A DNA stretch of 51,755 nucleotides from an uncultured Thiotrichales bacterium. Lineage in GTDB: Bacteria > Pseudomonadota > Gammaproteobacteria > CAIRSR01. Both the position numbers and the translations under genes were made by a program. Under the pieces are notes generated by a model. The model saw nothing but the letters and a program-made list of their open reading frames with translations, did no database searches and was not told the origin of the DNA. Shown piece after piece: positions 17,291 through 25,895 of this stretch. How positions within the stretch are numbered: position 1 is the stretch's first letter; each line of letters opens with the position of its first letter. The stretch is taken from positions 1 through 51,755 of the forward strand of contig CAIRSR010000099.1 of the NCBI GenBank assembly GCA_903881315.1, given 5' to 3'.

Positions 17291-18429
17291 CCGAGGGCAA
17301 TTTGTTTAATGCGTTCGATGATGTGCTGTTCTAGTTGTACACCCAACGCCTCATCAACCTCGCTGATGGTGTCCATGATTTGGATAATGCTCTCACGCAA
17401 ATGTGGAGACAAAGCGTCAAGAGCACGTTCGCGCACAGATTTATCTTGTTTCTTGAGCACGAGAGCGAGATTACAAGGATCTAGTTCTCGGAAGGCAAGG
17501 GCCAGCGTTTCTTGATTAACAAACTCAATATCACAGAACTCCCCAAGATCCTCGATCTTCTTGGCTGCCCGTTTTGTGAAAAACTGGCGTCCCCGATCCT
17601 TTAGTAATCTAATAACATCTGGGCGGCGGAATAGAAACAGATCAGACGGAAATCCCCCTTGCGCCATTTTACGAATAATAACGGATTCTTCAGTTTCTAC
17701 CAAACGCGCCAGTTCGGCAAGCTCGATAAACTCCATATCACTATGCAATTGATCGTTGCCAAGCCCTTTCATCTTAGCGTTAATCTCGCAGGCCTTGGCG
17801 ACGATCTTAGACGGTTCAAAGCGTACGATACCCAGTTTTCCCACACCATCGATCCGTATTAGATTAAGATCGACCATGCGCCGGAATATCTCCTTGACAC
17901 GGAACGGAGGCATACTCGAATTTATCGCGGTCAAGGTTTCGAGGCACTGGTAATACGGGAGGTTGGTAACGGAAACCTCAGATTGACTCCGGCCACTACC
18001 CGAAGAACGCGCCAATAGTTCTAGGGTGGTGGCAAAGGAAACCAGCACGTTGCTTGCGACAGCCTGGGGTGCTGTCATTGCGGTCAGGCGTTTTACCCGT
18101 TCGATGAGTGCGATCAAAATGGTGCGCAACAGTGGATTTGCTTGCTGCATAAGCTGGTCGAGCAGTGTCCGATTGACCACATACAATTCTGTGTGCTCAT
18201 GCGCAATCGCGGTTGCACTACGTTCCTCACCGAGAATTACAGCGATTTCACCAAAACACTTGCCCGGTTCAATCTTGGTCAATATGATCTTTTGACCGCC
18301 ACGAAGAATTGAGATCTCAACCAACCCAACCTTGACGATGTAAGCATGTTGTCCCGCATCCCCCTCGCGGAAGATGGTTTCCCCTCTAGCAAAGATTGAA
18401 ACTACTGGTGGCACGGGTTCATTCCTCAT
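17287..18429 (-). CDS. Cyclic-nucleotide-binding protein with FliG-like C-terminal domain
   Basis: 380 residues. A CRP-type cyclic-nucleotide-binding domain spans about 7-120 (GETIFREGDAGQHAYIVKVG; PGKCFGEIAVILGEERSATA as phosphate-binding cassette). A helical segment and a winged-helix-like part follow (about 150-215, VKEIFRRMVDLNLIRIDGVG). The last ~80 residues (about 300-378) resemble the FliG C-terminal rotor domain: CDIEFVNQETLALAFRELD, NLALVLKKQDKSVRERALDAL. FliG-C contacts the stator and the FliM/CheY switch. I therefore infer a cAMP- or cGMP-responsive protein linked to motility or a FliG-like scaffold, not an ordinary CRP activator. It lies in a signalling cluster with a cyclase, a c-di-GMP enzyme and CheB-CheR. 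The CNB domain is certain; the FliG-like match is by eye and needs a profile search. Confidence 0.75.
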   Translation of the reverse strand: MRNEPVPPVVSIFARGETIFREGDAGQHAYIVKVGLVEISILRGGQKIILTKIEPGKCFGEIAVILGEERSATAIAHEHTELYVVNRTLLDQLMQQANPLLRTILIALIERVKRLTAMTAPQAVASNVLVSFATTLELLARSSGSGRSQSEVSVTNLPYYQCLETLTAINSSMPPFRVKEIFRRMVDLNLIRIDGVGKLGIVRFEPSKIVAKACEINAKMKGLGNDQLHSDMEFIELAELARLVETEESVIIRKMAQGGFPSDLFLFRRPDVIRLLKDRGRQFFTKRAAKKIEDLGEFCDIEFVNQETLALAFRELDPCNLALVLKKQDKSVRERALDALSPHLRESIIQIMDTISEVDEALGVQLEQHIIERIKQIALG

Positions 18430-18519
18430 AGGGTAGAGAAAGATGCGAGAATCGCTGTAAGAATAGCGCCAACCAGAACAGTGTTGAATGCCACATGGTA
18501 CCCATTACCTGTGGAATAC

Positions 18520-21060
18520 TCACGGTTGCGCCGGTAGATGATATTGTTTCGCCCATTCCAGAAACTGCTCTGCTGGCATGGGACGCCCCCGCAGATAACC
18601 CTGGCCTTCGTTACAACCCTCGCTGCGGAGAAAATCCCATTGCGCTTGCGTTTCGATGCCTTCTGCGATGGTGCAGAGCCCCAGGCTTTTACTGATGGCG
18701 ACAATGGCGCGCACAATCGAGGCGTCGTGACCATTCCCTGGCAGATCGCGCACAAAGGATTGATCGATCTTGATGTGGTTGAGCGGCAGGCGCTTTAGAT
18801 AACTCAGAGAGGAATAGCCAATACCAAAATCATCGAGCGCAAGCGAGATATCCATCTGTTGTAGTCGTTCAAAGACAGCAACCGCGTGTTCTGCGTGTTC
18901 CATGACAAACCCCTCTGACACCTCTAACTCGAGGCGCTCTGGGGACAACTGGGTTTCATTCAGGGTGTTCTTGACGAATTCAGCGAGATGACTGTTCTCG
19001 ATGACAAAACCAGAGAGATTGGTCGCAATTCTCGGGAGAACAAAACCCTGTGCCTGCCATTCCATCACCTGCAGACAAGCCGCGTGCATCACCCAGAAAT
19101 CGATTGCAGACATAAGACCGATCTCTTCCGCGACTGGCAAGAAACGAATCGGTGCCAACAAACCAGCGGTAGGATGCTGCCAGCGAATGAGGGCCTCGGC
19201 ACCCACTAAAACGCCATGCTCCATATCAATCAACGGCTGGTAATGTAACCGGAATTCGTTTCTGTCGAGTGCGAGCCGAAGACCAGAACCAATCCGGAAA
19301 CGCTCATTGGCGCTCTCGGTGAGTTCTGGAGAACAGAACTGGTAGTTATTCCGTCCACGCTCCTTGGCTTGATGGAGGGCGAGATCAGCGCTACGCACCA
19401 GTGTCGCCAGGGAATCGCCGTCCTGGGGATAGAGGCTAATCCCAATACTGGCGCTCACGTATAAGGTGCGCTCGGTAACCACAAAGGGGGTGGTTAGAGC
19501 CTCGCGGATCTGGCTCGCCACCGTCGCGGCATGATTGGTATCCGTCACGCGCGGCAGGATCACGGCGAATTCATCACTTCCCAGGCGCGCAACGGTATCG
19601 CCGCTTTGGGCACACCCCTGGAGGCGAATGGCGACCTCGTTTAATAGATGATCGCCGACACCATGGCCAAGATTGTCGTTAATATCCTTAAACCGATCGA
19701 GGTCGATGAGGATGATGGCAACCTGGCGACGATCCTGTGCGGCATTTGCAATAGAAGCAGCCAGTCGCTCGTGGAACATCTCGCGCTTGGCCAGCCCCGT
19801 GAGCGTATCGTAATAGGCGAGGTGATGCAGGCGCTTACGAACGTGATCCTGGGTACTTAGATCAGAATAGATACAAACGTAATGACAGATCTCTCCTTTG
19901 TCATCACGCAAAACCGTGGCGTTTAGCCATTCCGGATAACATTCGCCATTGCTGCGCCGATTCCAGATCTCGCCACGCCAATAACCAGCTTCGTGTAGCG
20001 ACTGGTGAATGTTGGCAAAAAACTTCGCATCGTGCCGCCCCGACGACAATATTGATATGGGCTGACCACGCACCTCCGTGGCACTATAGCCGGTGGCGCG
20101 AGTAAAGGCCGGATTGACGCTGTGAATGATGGTTTTTTGATCGAGGATCGCCAAGGCATCCGACATGCGCTCGATGACGGCGGCGGAGAGGCGCAGTTGT
20201 TTCTCGGCGGCAATCCGTGCGCTAATATCAACAATGGTGCCGACAACCCGCAACGGAATCCCCACCGCAGACTTTCCGGTTTCCCGTCGCCATTCGCGCT
20301 CGACCACTTTGGCGCGTACTAACACCCAGATCCAACGATCGGTTGCGGTACGCATCCGGCACTCCAATTCGATGCGCTCGCGGCCCCCCTCGGCAAGTGC
20401 GCGGAAATTGGGTTCGACGCGCGAAACCTCATCAGGATGCAAGCGAGAGAGCACATCGCTTATGGTTTTTGGAATCGTACCCGGTGTTGCTCCGAGCATG
20501 ATCTCAAAACGGGGGCTTAGATAGACGGCATTGGTTGTAATATCCCAATCCCACAAACCATCCAGCGTGGTCTCGAGTGCGTAAGTAAGGCGTTGTTCAC
20601 TCACCTTCAGGCAGGTCAGGGATTGCGCGAGCAACTGTTCACGCTCAAACAAAGTACGGTAGGACTTGACCCGATTGGCGAGTAGGTTATCGTCGATCGG
20701 CTTGGTGAGATAATCGATGGCACCAACCTGATAACCGCGCCGGACAAAGGCCTCGGCCTTAAACACAGCCGTCACGAAAACCACTGGAATATGACGGGTA
20801 CGCTCGGTCATGCTGAGATGCCGTGCCGTCTCGAATCCGTCCATATGTGGCATCTGTACATCTAAAAGGATGAGATGTATCGGCTGCTCGACGGTACGCG
20901 CCAGCGCCTCCTCACCCGACGCCGCCTCGACCACCCGACAACCCGGTAGTCGATCGAGCAAAGTACTCAGGGTAAAGCGGTTATGGGTGTTGTCGTCAAC
21001 AATTAGGATGGTAAAGACTGGTACTTCCATTAGCAGGTTCTCATCGCGTACGTCACTCAT
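18520..21060 (-). CDS. Response regulator with PAS, GGDEF and EAL domains (c-di-GMP turnover)
   Basis: 846 residues. A receiver domain lies at about 12-135 (phospho-acceptor in LILLDVQMP, Lys in YLTKPID). Two PAS regions follow (about 150-275 and 295-410), then GGDEF (about 425-590) and EAL (about 600-840). The active-site loop of the cyclase is RLGSDEF, a GGDEF variant with Ser at position 2, so cyclase activity may be reduced. The EAL half keeps EALIRW, DDFGIGYSSL, IKIDQSFVRDL and AEGIETQAQ, so it should hydrolyse c-di-GMP. It starts 3 bases after the CheB-CheR gene stop, indicating one transcript. The missing HTH suggests output only through c-di-GMP. Confidence 0.93.
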   Translation of the reverse strand: MSDVRDENLLMEVPVFTILIVDDNTHNRFTLSTLLDRLPGCRVVEAASGEEALARTVEQPIHLILLDVQMPHMDGFETARHLSMTERTRHIPVVFVTAVFKAEAFVRRGYQVGAIDYLTKPIDDNLLANRVKSYRTLFEREQLLAQSLTCLKVSEQRLTYALETTLDGLWDWDITTNAVYLSPRFEIMLGATPGTIPKTISDVLSRLHPDEVSRVEPNFRALAEGGRERIELECRMRTATDRWIWVLVRAKVVEREWRRETGKSAVGIPLRVVGTIVDISARIAAEKQLRLSAAVIERMSDALAILDQKTIIHSVNPAFTRATGYSATEVRGQPISILSSGRHDAKFFANIHQSLHEAGYWRGEIWNRRSNGECYPEWLNATVLRDDKGEICHYVCIYSDLSTQDHVRKRLHHLAYYDTLTGLAKREMFHERLAASIANAAQDRRQVAIILIDLDRFKDINDNLGHGVGDHLLNEVAIRLQGCAQSGDTVARLGSDEFAVILPRVTDTNHAATVASQIREALTTPFVVTERTLYVSASIGISLYPQDGDSLATLVRSADLALHQAKERGRNNYQFCSPELTESANERFRIGSGLRLALDRNEFRLHYQPLIDMEHGVLVGAEALIRWQHPTAGLLAPIRFLPVAEEIGLMSAIDFWVMHAACLQVMEWQAQGFVLPRIATNLSGFVIENSHLAEFVKNTLNETQLSPERLELEVSEGFVMEHAEHAVAVFERLQQMDISLALDDFGIGYSSLSYLKRLPLNHIKIDQSFVRDLPGNGHDASIVRAIVAISKSLGLCTIAEGIETQAQWDFLRSEGCNEGQGYLRGRPMPAEQFLEWAKQYHLPAQP

Positions 21061-21063
21061 TCA

Positions 21064-22770
21064 CTACCGGAAACGGTAGAGGCGGTGTTCACGGTTGTGG
21101 GGTAGAAAAAGACTTTCGCCACCATCCAGGGTGCATTGTTCACTTGGCCCGAGCATCAGGAATCCATCTCGATGGAGAGACCGGGAAAAGCGATCGACCA
21201 CTTCCCGTTGTAAATTAGGTTTAAAGTAGATGAGAACATTACGACATAAAATAAGCTGGAACTCATTAAAAACGCCATCGTGAACCAACGAGTGACGGTG
21301 AAATAAAATTCGCCGTCGCAACCGCTGTGAGACCCTAAGAAACATACTATTCAGGTTCTCGATCCAGTCGCCAAGATTCCCCTTGGCACCGCTGTTGAGG
21401 TAGTTGCTACGCGCCTTTTCTAGGCAACTGCGGGGAAAAAGGCCCGCCTCTGCTTGACGAAGTACATACGGGTTCATATCCGTGGCGAATAAGATACTTT
21501 TTTCTAACATGCCAAGCTCGTCCAGCAATATTGCGAGAGAGTAGATCTCTTCTCCGGTGGCGCAACCAGCCGACCAGATCTTGATAACGGGAAAACTATT
21601 TAAATAGGGCAGAACCTCTTCGCGCAATACCCTGAATTGTTGTGGGTGCCGAAAGAAATCGCTAACCGCTACCGACATCTCGGCAAGAAATAACTCAAAG
21701 ACGGCGACATTCGCGAGTATCTCGAATTGTAGCGTGAAAAAGTCTGGTGCCCCTAACAGCGACATCACCCGACTCACCCGCCGCTCTACGGTGCCGCTCT
21801 GGTAGTCACTAAAATCGTAGCCATAGCGCGACTTGATAGCCTCTACCAGCAACGCAGTTAGCTGCGTGTGTAATTCGCGCTGACCTGGTTCATCCACCGG
21901 GGGCGGATTCTCCCCGATGAGGCTTGCCAGAAAACAGGTAAGTTCAGCGCGGCCCAACACCCAATCCGCGACACCTTTCGCTTGTACCGCCTCCGGCAAG
22001 AGGCTAGCGCCACGACAATCGGCGTAGTCCTCAACCACCACTCGACCACCGTGGCGGCGGATCGCCGCGCTCCCCTGTACCCCGTCCGTACCATAGCCGC
22101 ATAGTACTACGGCGACCGCCGCCTCGCCATATTCGGCTGCGACCGACTCGAATAACACGTCCAGGGACGGGCGGGCAAATTGCACCAGGCTGTCGCGGGT
22201 GAGATAGACGCGCCCATGCGCCACCTTCATGTGGTGCCCGGGCGGCGCTATGTAGATGGTACCTGGCTGTATCGGCAAGAGGTGGGTCGGCATCACCACG
22301 CGATACGCTGTGCGCACCTGCAACAACTGATCGAGGAGGTTCTCTCGATCGGCAAGGATATGTTGGGCAATAAAAAGGGCAACTGGCCGACGCGGCAGAT
22401 GCTCGATGAGGTGTAGCAAGGGGGCGAGACTCTCTGCCGAGCCACCAATCACCAAAGCAGCAACCTTCTGGTGTCGCGATTGGATGTGGCGAGACTCTAC
22501 CTGGATTATCGGCAGGCCCAAGCGTGCTAGGCTGTGCGTGAGGAATATCTCGTAGGTATAGATCTGGAGTGGGTGGCCCGCCTGGAGAAGGCCAGCAAGC
22601 CCACTGATAAGTTCGGCAGGCACCTCACGCGCATCGAAAAAACTTATCTCACAACGACCTGCGTAAGTGGCGCAAGCGCTTATGATCGCCTCAGCATCCT
22701 CGTTCGACACGATCGCGCCAAGCACCGAGACCTTACGCACACCCATTTGGTCAGAAACGCTAATGTTCAT
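21064..22770 (-). CDS. STAS-like / CheB-CheR fusion (chemoreceptor methylesterase-methyltransferase)
   Basis: 568 residues. An N-terminal ~100-residue STAS-like module (SVLGAIVSNEDAEAIISACA..., EISFFDAREV) precedes a CheB methylesterase domain (about 108-290). Catalytic Ser in VIGGSAESL, His in FIAQH and Asp in GYGTDGVQG are all present. A CheR methyltransferase domain follows (about 300-568), with SAM-binding SAGCATGEEIYSLA and LILCRNVLIYFKP. CheB lacks the usual receiver, so regulation may go through the STAS-like part or the adjacent receiver protein. Fusions of CheB and CheR usually carry PAS and kinase modules; this one is compact. It is divergent from the HDOD gene. Confidence 0.88.
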   Translation of the reverse strand: MNISVSDQMGVRKVSVLGAIVSNEDAEAIISACATYAGRCEISFFDAREVPAELISGLAGLLQAGHPLQIYTYEIFLTHSLARLGLPIIQVESRHIQSRHQKVAALVIGGSAESLAPLLHLIEHLPRRPVALFIAQHILADRENLLDQLLQVRTAYRVVMPTHLLPIQPGTIYIAPPGHHMKVAHGRVYLTRDSLVQFARPSLDVLFESVAAEYGEAAVAVVLCGYGTDGVQGSAAIRRHGGRVVVEDYADCRGASLLPEAVQAKGVADWVLGRAELTCFLASLIGENPPPVDEPGQRELHTQLTALLVEAIKSRYGYDFSDYQSGTVERRVSRVMSLLGAPDFFTLQFEILANVAVFELFLAEMSVAVSDFFRHPQQFRVLREEVLPYLNSFPVIKIWSAGCATGEEIYSLAILLDELGMLEKSILFATDMNPYVLRQAEAGLFPRSCLEKARSNYLNSGAKGNLGDWIENLNSMFLRVSQRLRRRILFHRHSLVHDGVFNEFQLILCRNVLIYFKPNLQREVVDRFSRSLHRDGFLMLGPSEQCTLDGGESLFLPHNREHRLYRFR

Positions 22771-22831
22771 GTGGGTACTTGTGACGCCAGTGGGGTGTGG
22801 AAATTACTGAGGAGTTTTGTCATACTTGGGG

Positions 22832-22858
22832 ACGTGATTGGATCGCATCACGTACAAT
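22832..22858 (+). promoter_or_regulatory. Dyad operator and possible -10 upstream of the HDOD gene
   Basis: A perfect 7-bp inverted repeat ACGTGAT / ATCACGT with an 8-base spacer spans 22832-22853 and overlaps TACAAT (22853-22858), a possible -10. It lies between divergent CheB-CheR and HDOD genes, so one regulator could affect both. The spacing differs from a CRP site. Confidence 0.4.
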
Positions 22859-22870
22859 GCGGGGTAGGCA

Positions 22871-23728
22871 ATGGCTCAACGAGAGTTTGATGATGCGTCG
22901 GCGACAGAGCTGCTAAAGGGTATCACCATTCCTCCTCAACCGGTTGTGCTCCAGGCAGTGATGATGGAGCAGCAGCGCCCCGAACCGGATATGCAGAAGA
23001 TTGGCAAGGTCATCGCAAAGGACATCAGCCTCTCGGCGGCGATGTTGCGCGCTGCCAATTCGCCTGCATTTGGGCTGCGCCAGAAGGTATCTTCTATCGC
23101 GCGGGCCGTGCTGTTGCTCGGGATGCGCAACACAGCAAGCCTGGTGACAGGCCTAATTCTGCGCCAGGCGATCTCTCCCAAAGGAAAGATGGATCTGGAA
23201 AAATTCTGGGACGACGCGGCGGATACTGCGCTGGTTTGCTCCTGGCTCACGACACGCTTTCGGTTTATGGCCCCTGATCAAGCACACCTTGCGGGATTAT
23301 TCCACGATTGTGGCGTGCCATTGATGATGCAACGCTTTCCTAATTACAAGGATGTGTTGCGTCTTGAGAAATCGTCCGTCCAAGAGATATCAATCGCCGT
23401 AGAGGAGCAACACTTCAAGACCAACCACGCGACCATTGGGTATATAATGGCGCGGACATGGTGTCTGCCGGATGAGGTTCGTAGCATCGTTCTGCAGCAC
23501 CATGACGCAGATGTCTTTTCTCAAGGCGAGGATGTGAATTTGTCACGCAGGGTTGCAATACTTAATCTTGCGGAACACCTGTGCTGCCTTTTTAGAAAAG
23601 AAAACGATTCCGTGTTCTGGACGAATCAGACCGCAGCAGAGGTGCTAGAGACACTGGCGATCACGGAAGAGGACGTTATTGAACTCAGTAAAGACGCAAG
23701 TGATCTTTTATCTCTATCGGTTCAGTGA
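22871..23728 (+). CDS. HDOD-domain signalling protein
   Basis: 285 residues, essentially one HDOD domain (about 12-215): ISLSAAMLRAANSPAFGLRQK, VLLLGMRNTASLVTGLIL, LAGLFHDCGVPLMMQRFP and NHATIGYIMARTWCLPDEV. HDOD proteins are HD-superfamily relatives lacking the full metal site and act as signalling scaffolds, often in c-di-GMP or chemotaxis networks. The neighbouring CheB-CheR and GGDEF-EAL genes fit that. Start ATG 22871 is preceded by GGGGTAGG. Enzymatic activity is not expected; function unknown. Confidence 0.9.
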   Translation: MAQREFDDASATELLKGITIPPQPVVLQAVMMEQQRPEPDMQKIGKVIAKDISLSAAMLRAANSPAFGLRQKVSSIARAVLLLGMRNTASLVTGLILRQAISPKGKMDLEKFWDDAADTALVCSWLTTRFRFMAPDQAHLAGLFHDCGVPLMMQRFPNYKDVLRLEKSSVQEISIAVEEQHFKTNHATIGYIMARTWCLPDEVRSIVLQHHDADVFSQGEDVNLSRRVAILNLAEHLCCLFRKENDSVFWTNQTAAEVLETLAITEEDVIELSKDASDLLSLSVQ

Positions 23729-23774
23729 TGGGCCTTTTTTGTTAGCCCTTATGAATCAAAGGGAACGAAATACG

Positions 23775-23794
23775 TAAGGGGGCTATCCCCCTTA
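23775..23794 (+). terminator. Hairpin after the HDOD gene
   Basis: TAAGGGGG / CCCCCTTA forms a perfect 8-bp stem with a CTAT loop, 46 bases after the HDOD stop. There is no strong T-run, so it may be a stabilising mRNA end rather than an intrinsic terminator. Confidence 0.4.
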
Positions 23795-23865
23795 GTTGGT
23801 GGTTTGGCTATATCGAAGTGGGTATGGGCGCTATGCCGATGTTCGTGACAAGGTGAGAGCCTTAT

Positions 23866-23879
23866 AACTCTTTAGAGTT
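23866..23879 (+). promoter_or_regulatory. Small palindrome upstream of the dsrL-like gene
   Basis: AACTCT-TT-AGAGTT is a perfect 6-bp inverted repeat overlapping a possible -10 (TATAAC, 23863-23868), 36 bases before the ATG. It could be an operator or form a hairpin in the leader. AGGAG at 23904-23908 is the ribosome site of the gene. Confidence 0.35.
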
Positions 23880-23914
23880 TCACTCTTTCAATACCTTATG
23901 TACAGGAGAACCAG

Positions 23915-25879
23915 ATGGCTGTTTCCCACGATGACCTGAAGCAAGCCCTCACTTTCCGGCGGTTTAAAGACGGTGACAGCAAGCACCGGCCGTGGCAGGA
24001 GGAGATCTTCAAGGCTAGTTGGAGCCACAAGTGCCCCACTTATGTCCATCGCACCCCTCCTTGCCAAGGGGGCTGCCCCTCTGGAGAGGACATCCGTGGC
24101 TGGTTGGACATCGTGCGTGGCATCGAGAAGCCGACCGGCGGTGTGCCCTGGCAGGAATATGCCTTCCGGCGTTCCACCAATGCCAACCCGTTCCCCTCCA
24201 TGATGGGACGGGTGTGTCCAGCCCCGTGTGAAGACGGCTGCAATCGTAACGCCCTTGAAGACCACGTCGGCATCAATTCCGTTGAACAGTACATCGGCGA
24301 TTGGGCCATCGCCAAGGGTCTCCAATTCACCCCTGGCCCCGACACCGGTCGCAAGGTTGCGGTCATCGGCGGTGGGCCTGCGGGTCTTGCGGCTGCCTAC
24401 CAATTGCGTCGCAAAGGTCATGGGGTCACCATCTTTGAGGCCTACGAGAAACTCGGCGGCATGTTCCGCTACGGCATCCCAGGCTATCGCGTGCCGCGTG
24501 ACAAGCTGGACGCTGAGATCCAGCGCATTGTTGATATGGGTGTTGAGGTTCGTCTCAATACCCGCGTGGGTAAAGACGTAACCCTAGAGGCCCTTGAGGC
24601 TGAGTTTGGCGCTTTGGTGTGGGCGCTCGGCGCACAGAGCGGGCGTGATCTACCCATCCCTGGGTTTAAAGAGGCCCCGAACTGCGTCTCGGGTGTGGCC
24701 TTCCTCTCGACCTTTAACATCGGTCGTTTGCAAATGGTCTCCCCGCGCGTCGTGGTCGTTGGTGGTGGTGACACCTCCATCGACGTGGCCTCGGTTGCTC
24801 GCCGTTTGGGCCATATCGCCGACAGTCACGACAAAGACCTCCCAGAACACGTCATCCTTGGCTACACCGCCCACGATGTCTCTGGCTCCCTGAAGCGCTC
24901 GGGCGCGACCGTCACCCTGACCTCTCTGTTCCCGGTAAACAAGATGACCGCCGCCGAGCACGAGGTCGAGGACGCGAAGCGCGAGGGTATCACCATCCTC
25001 GGTGGGGTGCTGCCGCTTGAGATTATCTGTGGCGCAGATGGCCGTGCGACCGCCATGAAGCTCTGTGAGTGTACCATGCAGGGCATGAAGCCAATCCCCA
25101 AGGAAGGAACCGAGTTTACCATTGAGGGGGATCTGTTCGTCTCGGCCATTGGCCAATTCGGCGATCTCACCGGTCTGCCTGGTCTCGATAACGGTCGTGG
25201 CGCGATTGACTGCGATCGTAACTACCAGGTCAAGGGCCGCAAGGGGCATTTCGTTGCGGGCGATATTATCCGCCCACACCTGTTGACGACCGCCATTGGT
25301 CAGGCCGCAGTCGCCGCCGAGTCGATTGATCAGTTCTTGAATAACCAGGAAATGAGCAAGCGCCCGAAGGTGGACGTGCGGCATTTTAACCTCCTCAACA
25401 AACTGACCGAGGTGGGTCTGTCACCTGCTGCGTTCAAGTCCGAGTCCTCGGGGATCGAGGGCGGGCTGCGCGGGACATCAGCGGCCAATTATGCGGTGCA
25501 TAACTTCGAGGATCGTGCGTCGAACGACGTTATCCCGCATGGTCGGTTGTTCCTTGGCCACTTCAAGTACGCCTTACGGGTTCGTCGTAGCGAGATCCAC
25601 ATCAGCGCTGACGACGTGCTCGGCAATTTCAGTGAGCGCTTGGTGGCACTGAACGAGGTGCAGGCCAAGGAAGAGGCCGGTCGCTGCATGAGCTGCGGCA
25701 TGTGCTTCGAGTGCGACAATTGTGTCATCTTCTGCCCACAAGAGGCGGTCAAGAAGACCCCGAAAAACCAATCTACCACCGGGCGCTATGTCTTCACCGA
25801 CTACACCCGCTGCATTGGTTGCCATATCTGCGCCGATGTCTGCCCGACGGGCTACATCGAAATGGGTATGGGCGAGTAG
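23915..25879 (+). CDS. dsrL: DsrL-like NAD(P)H oxidoreductase (glutamate-synthase small-subunit-like Fe-S flavoprotein)
   Basis: 654 residues. An N-terminal Fe-S region has Cys at about 40, 50, 54 and 101-109 (KCPTYVHRTPPCQGGCPSGED; GRVCPAPCEDGCNRN). An FAD Rossmann fold follows (VAVIGGGPAGLAAAYQL, about 149-165), then an NAD(P)H Rossmann fold (VVVVGGGDTSIDVASVA). A C-terminal 2[4Fe-4S] ferredoxin (about 590-650) has CMSCGMCFECDNC and CIGCHICADVCP. GltD has no such ferredoxin tail; size and layout match DsrL, which links reverse dissimilatory sulfite reductase to NAD(P) in sulfur oxidisers. No other dsr gene is in the window, so the partner must be elsewhere or the protein serves another acceptor. 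Symbol given by architecture and recalled similarity. Confidence 0.72.
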   Translation: MAVSHDDLKQALTFRRFKDGDSKHRPWQEEIFKASWSHKCPTYVHRTPPCQGGCPSGEDIRGWLDIVRGIEKPTGGVPWQEYAFRRSTNANPFPSMMGRVCPAPCEDGCNRNALEDHVGINSVEQYIGDWAIAKGLQFTPGPDTGRKVAVIGGGPAGLAAAYQLRRKGHGVTIFEAYEKLGGMFRYGIPGYRVPRDKLDAEIQRIVDMGVEVRLNTRVGKDVTLEALEAEFGALVWALGAQSGRDLPIPGFKEAPNCVSGVAFLSTFNIGRLQMVSPRVVVVGGGDTSIDVASVARRLGHIADSHDKDLPEHVILGYTAHDVSGSLKRSGATVTLTSLFPVNKMTAAEHEVEDAKREGITILGGVLPLEIICGADGRATAMKLCECTMQGMKPIPKEGTEFTIEGDLFVSAIGQFGDLTGLPGLDNGRGAIDCDRNYQVKGRKGHFVAGDIIRPHLLTTAIGQAAVAAESIDQFLNNQEMSKRPKVDVRHFNLLNKLTEVGLSPAAFKSESSGIEGGLRGTSAANYAVHNFEDRASNDVIPHGRLFLGHFKYALRVRRSEIHISADDVLGNFSERLVALNEVQAKEEAGRCMSCGMCFECDNCVIFCPQEAVKKTPKNQSTTGRYVFTDYTRCIGCHICADVCPTGYIEMGMGE

Positions 25880-25895
25880 GGGGCTCGGCGAGGCC

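Noticed and set aside
22832-22853. CRP binding site before the HDOD gene
   Set aside because: GTGA and TCAC are ten bases apart instead of six.
25722-25895. Extended start of the P-loop kinase
   Set aside because: It overlaps the ferredoxin-coding end of the flavoprotein gene in another frame and gives a non-homologous basic stretch.
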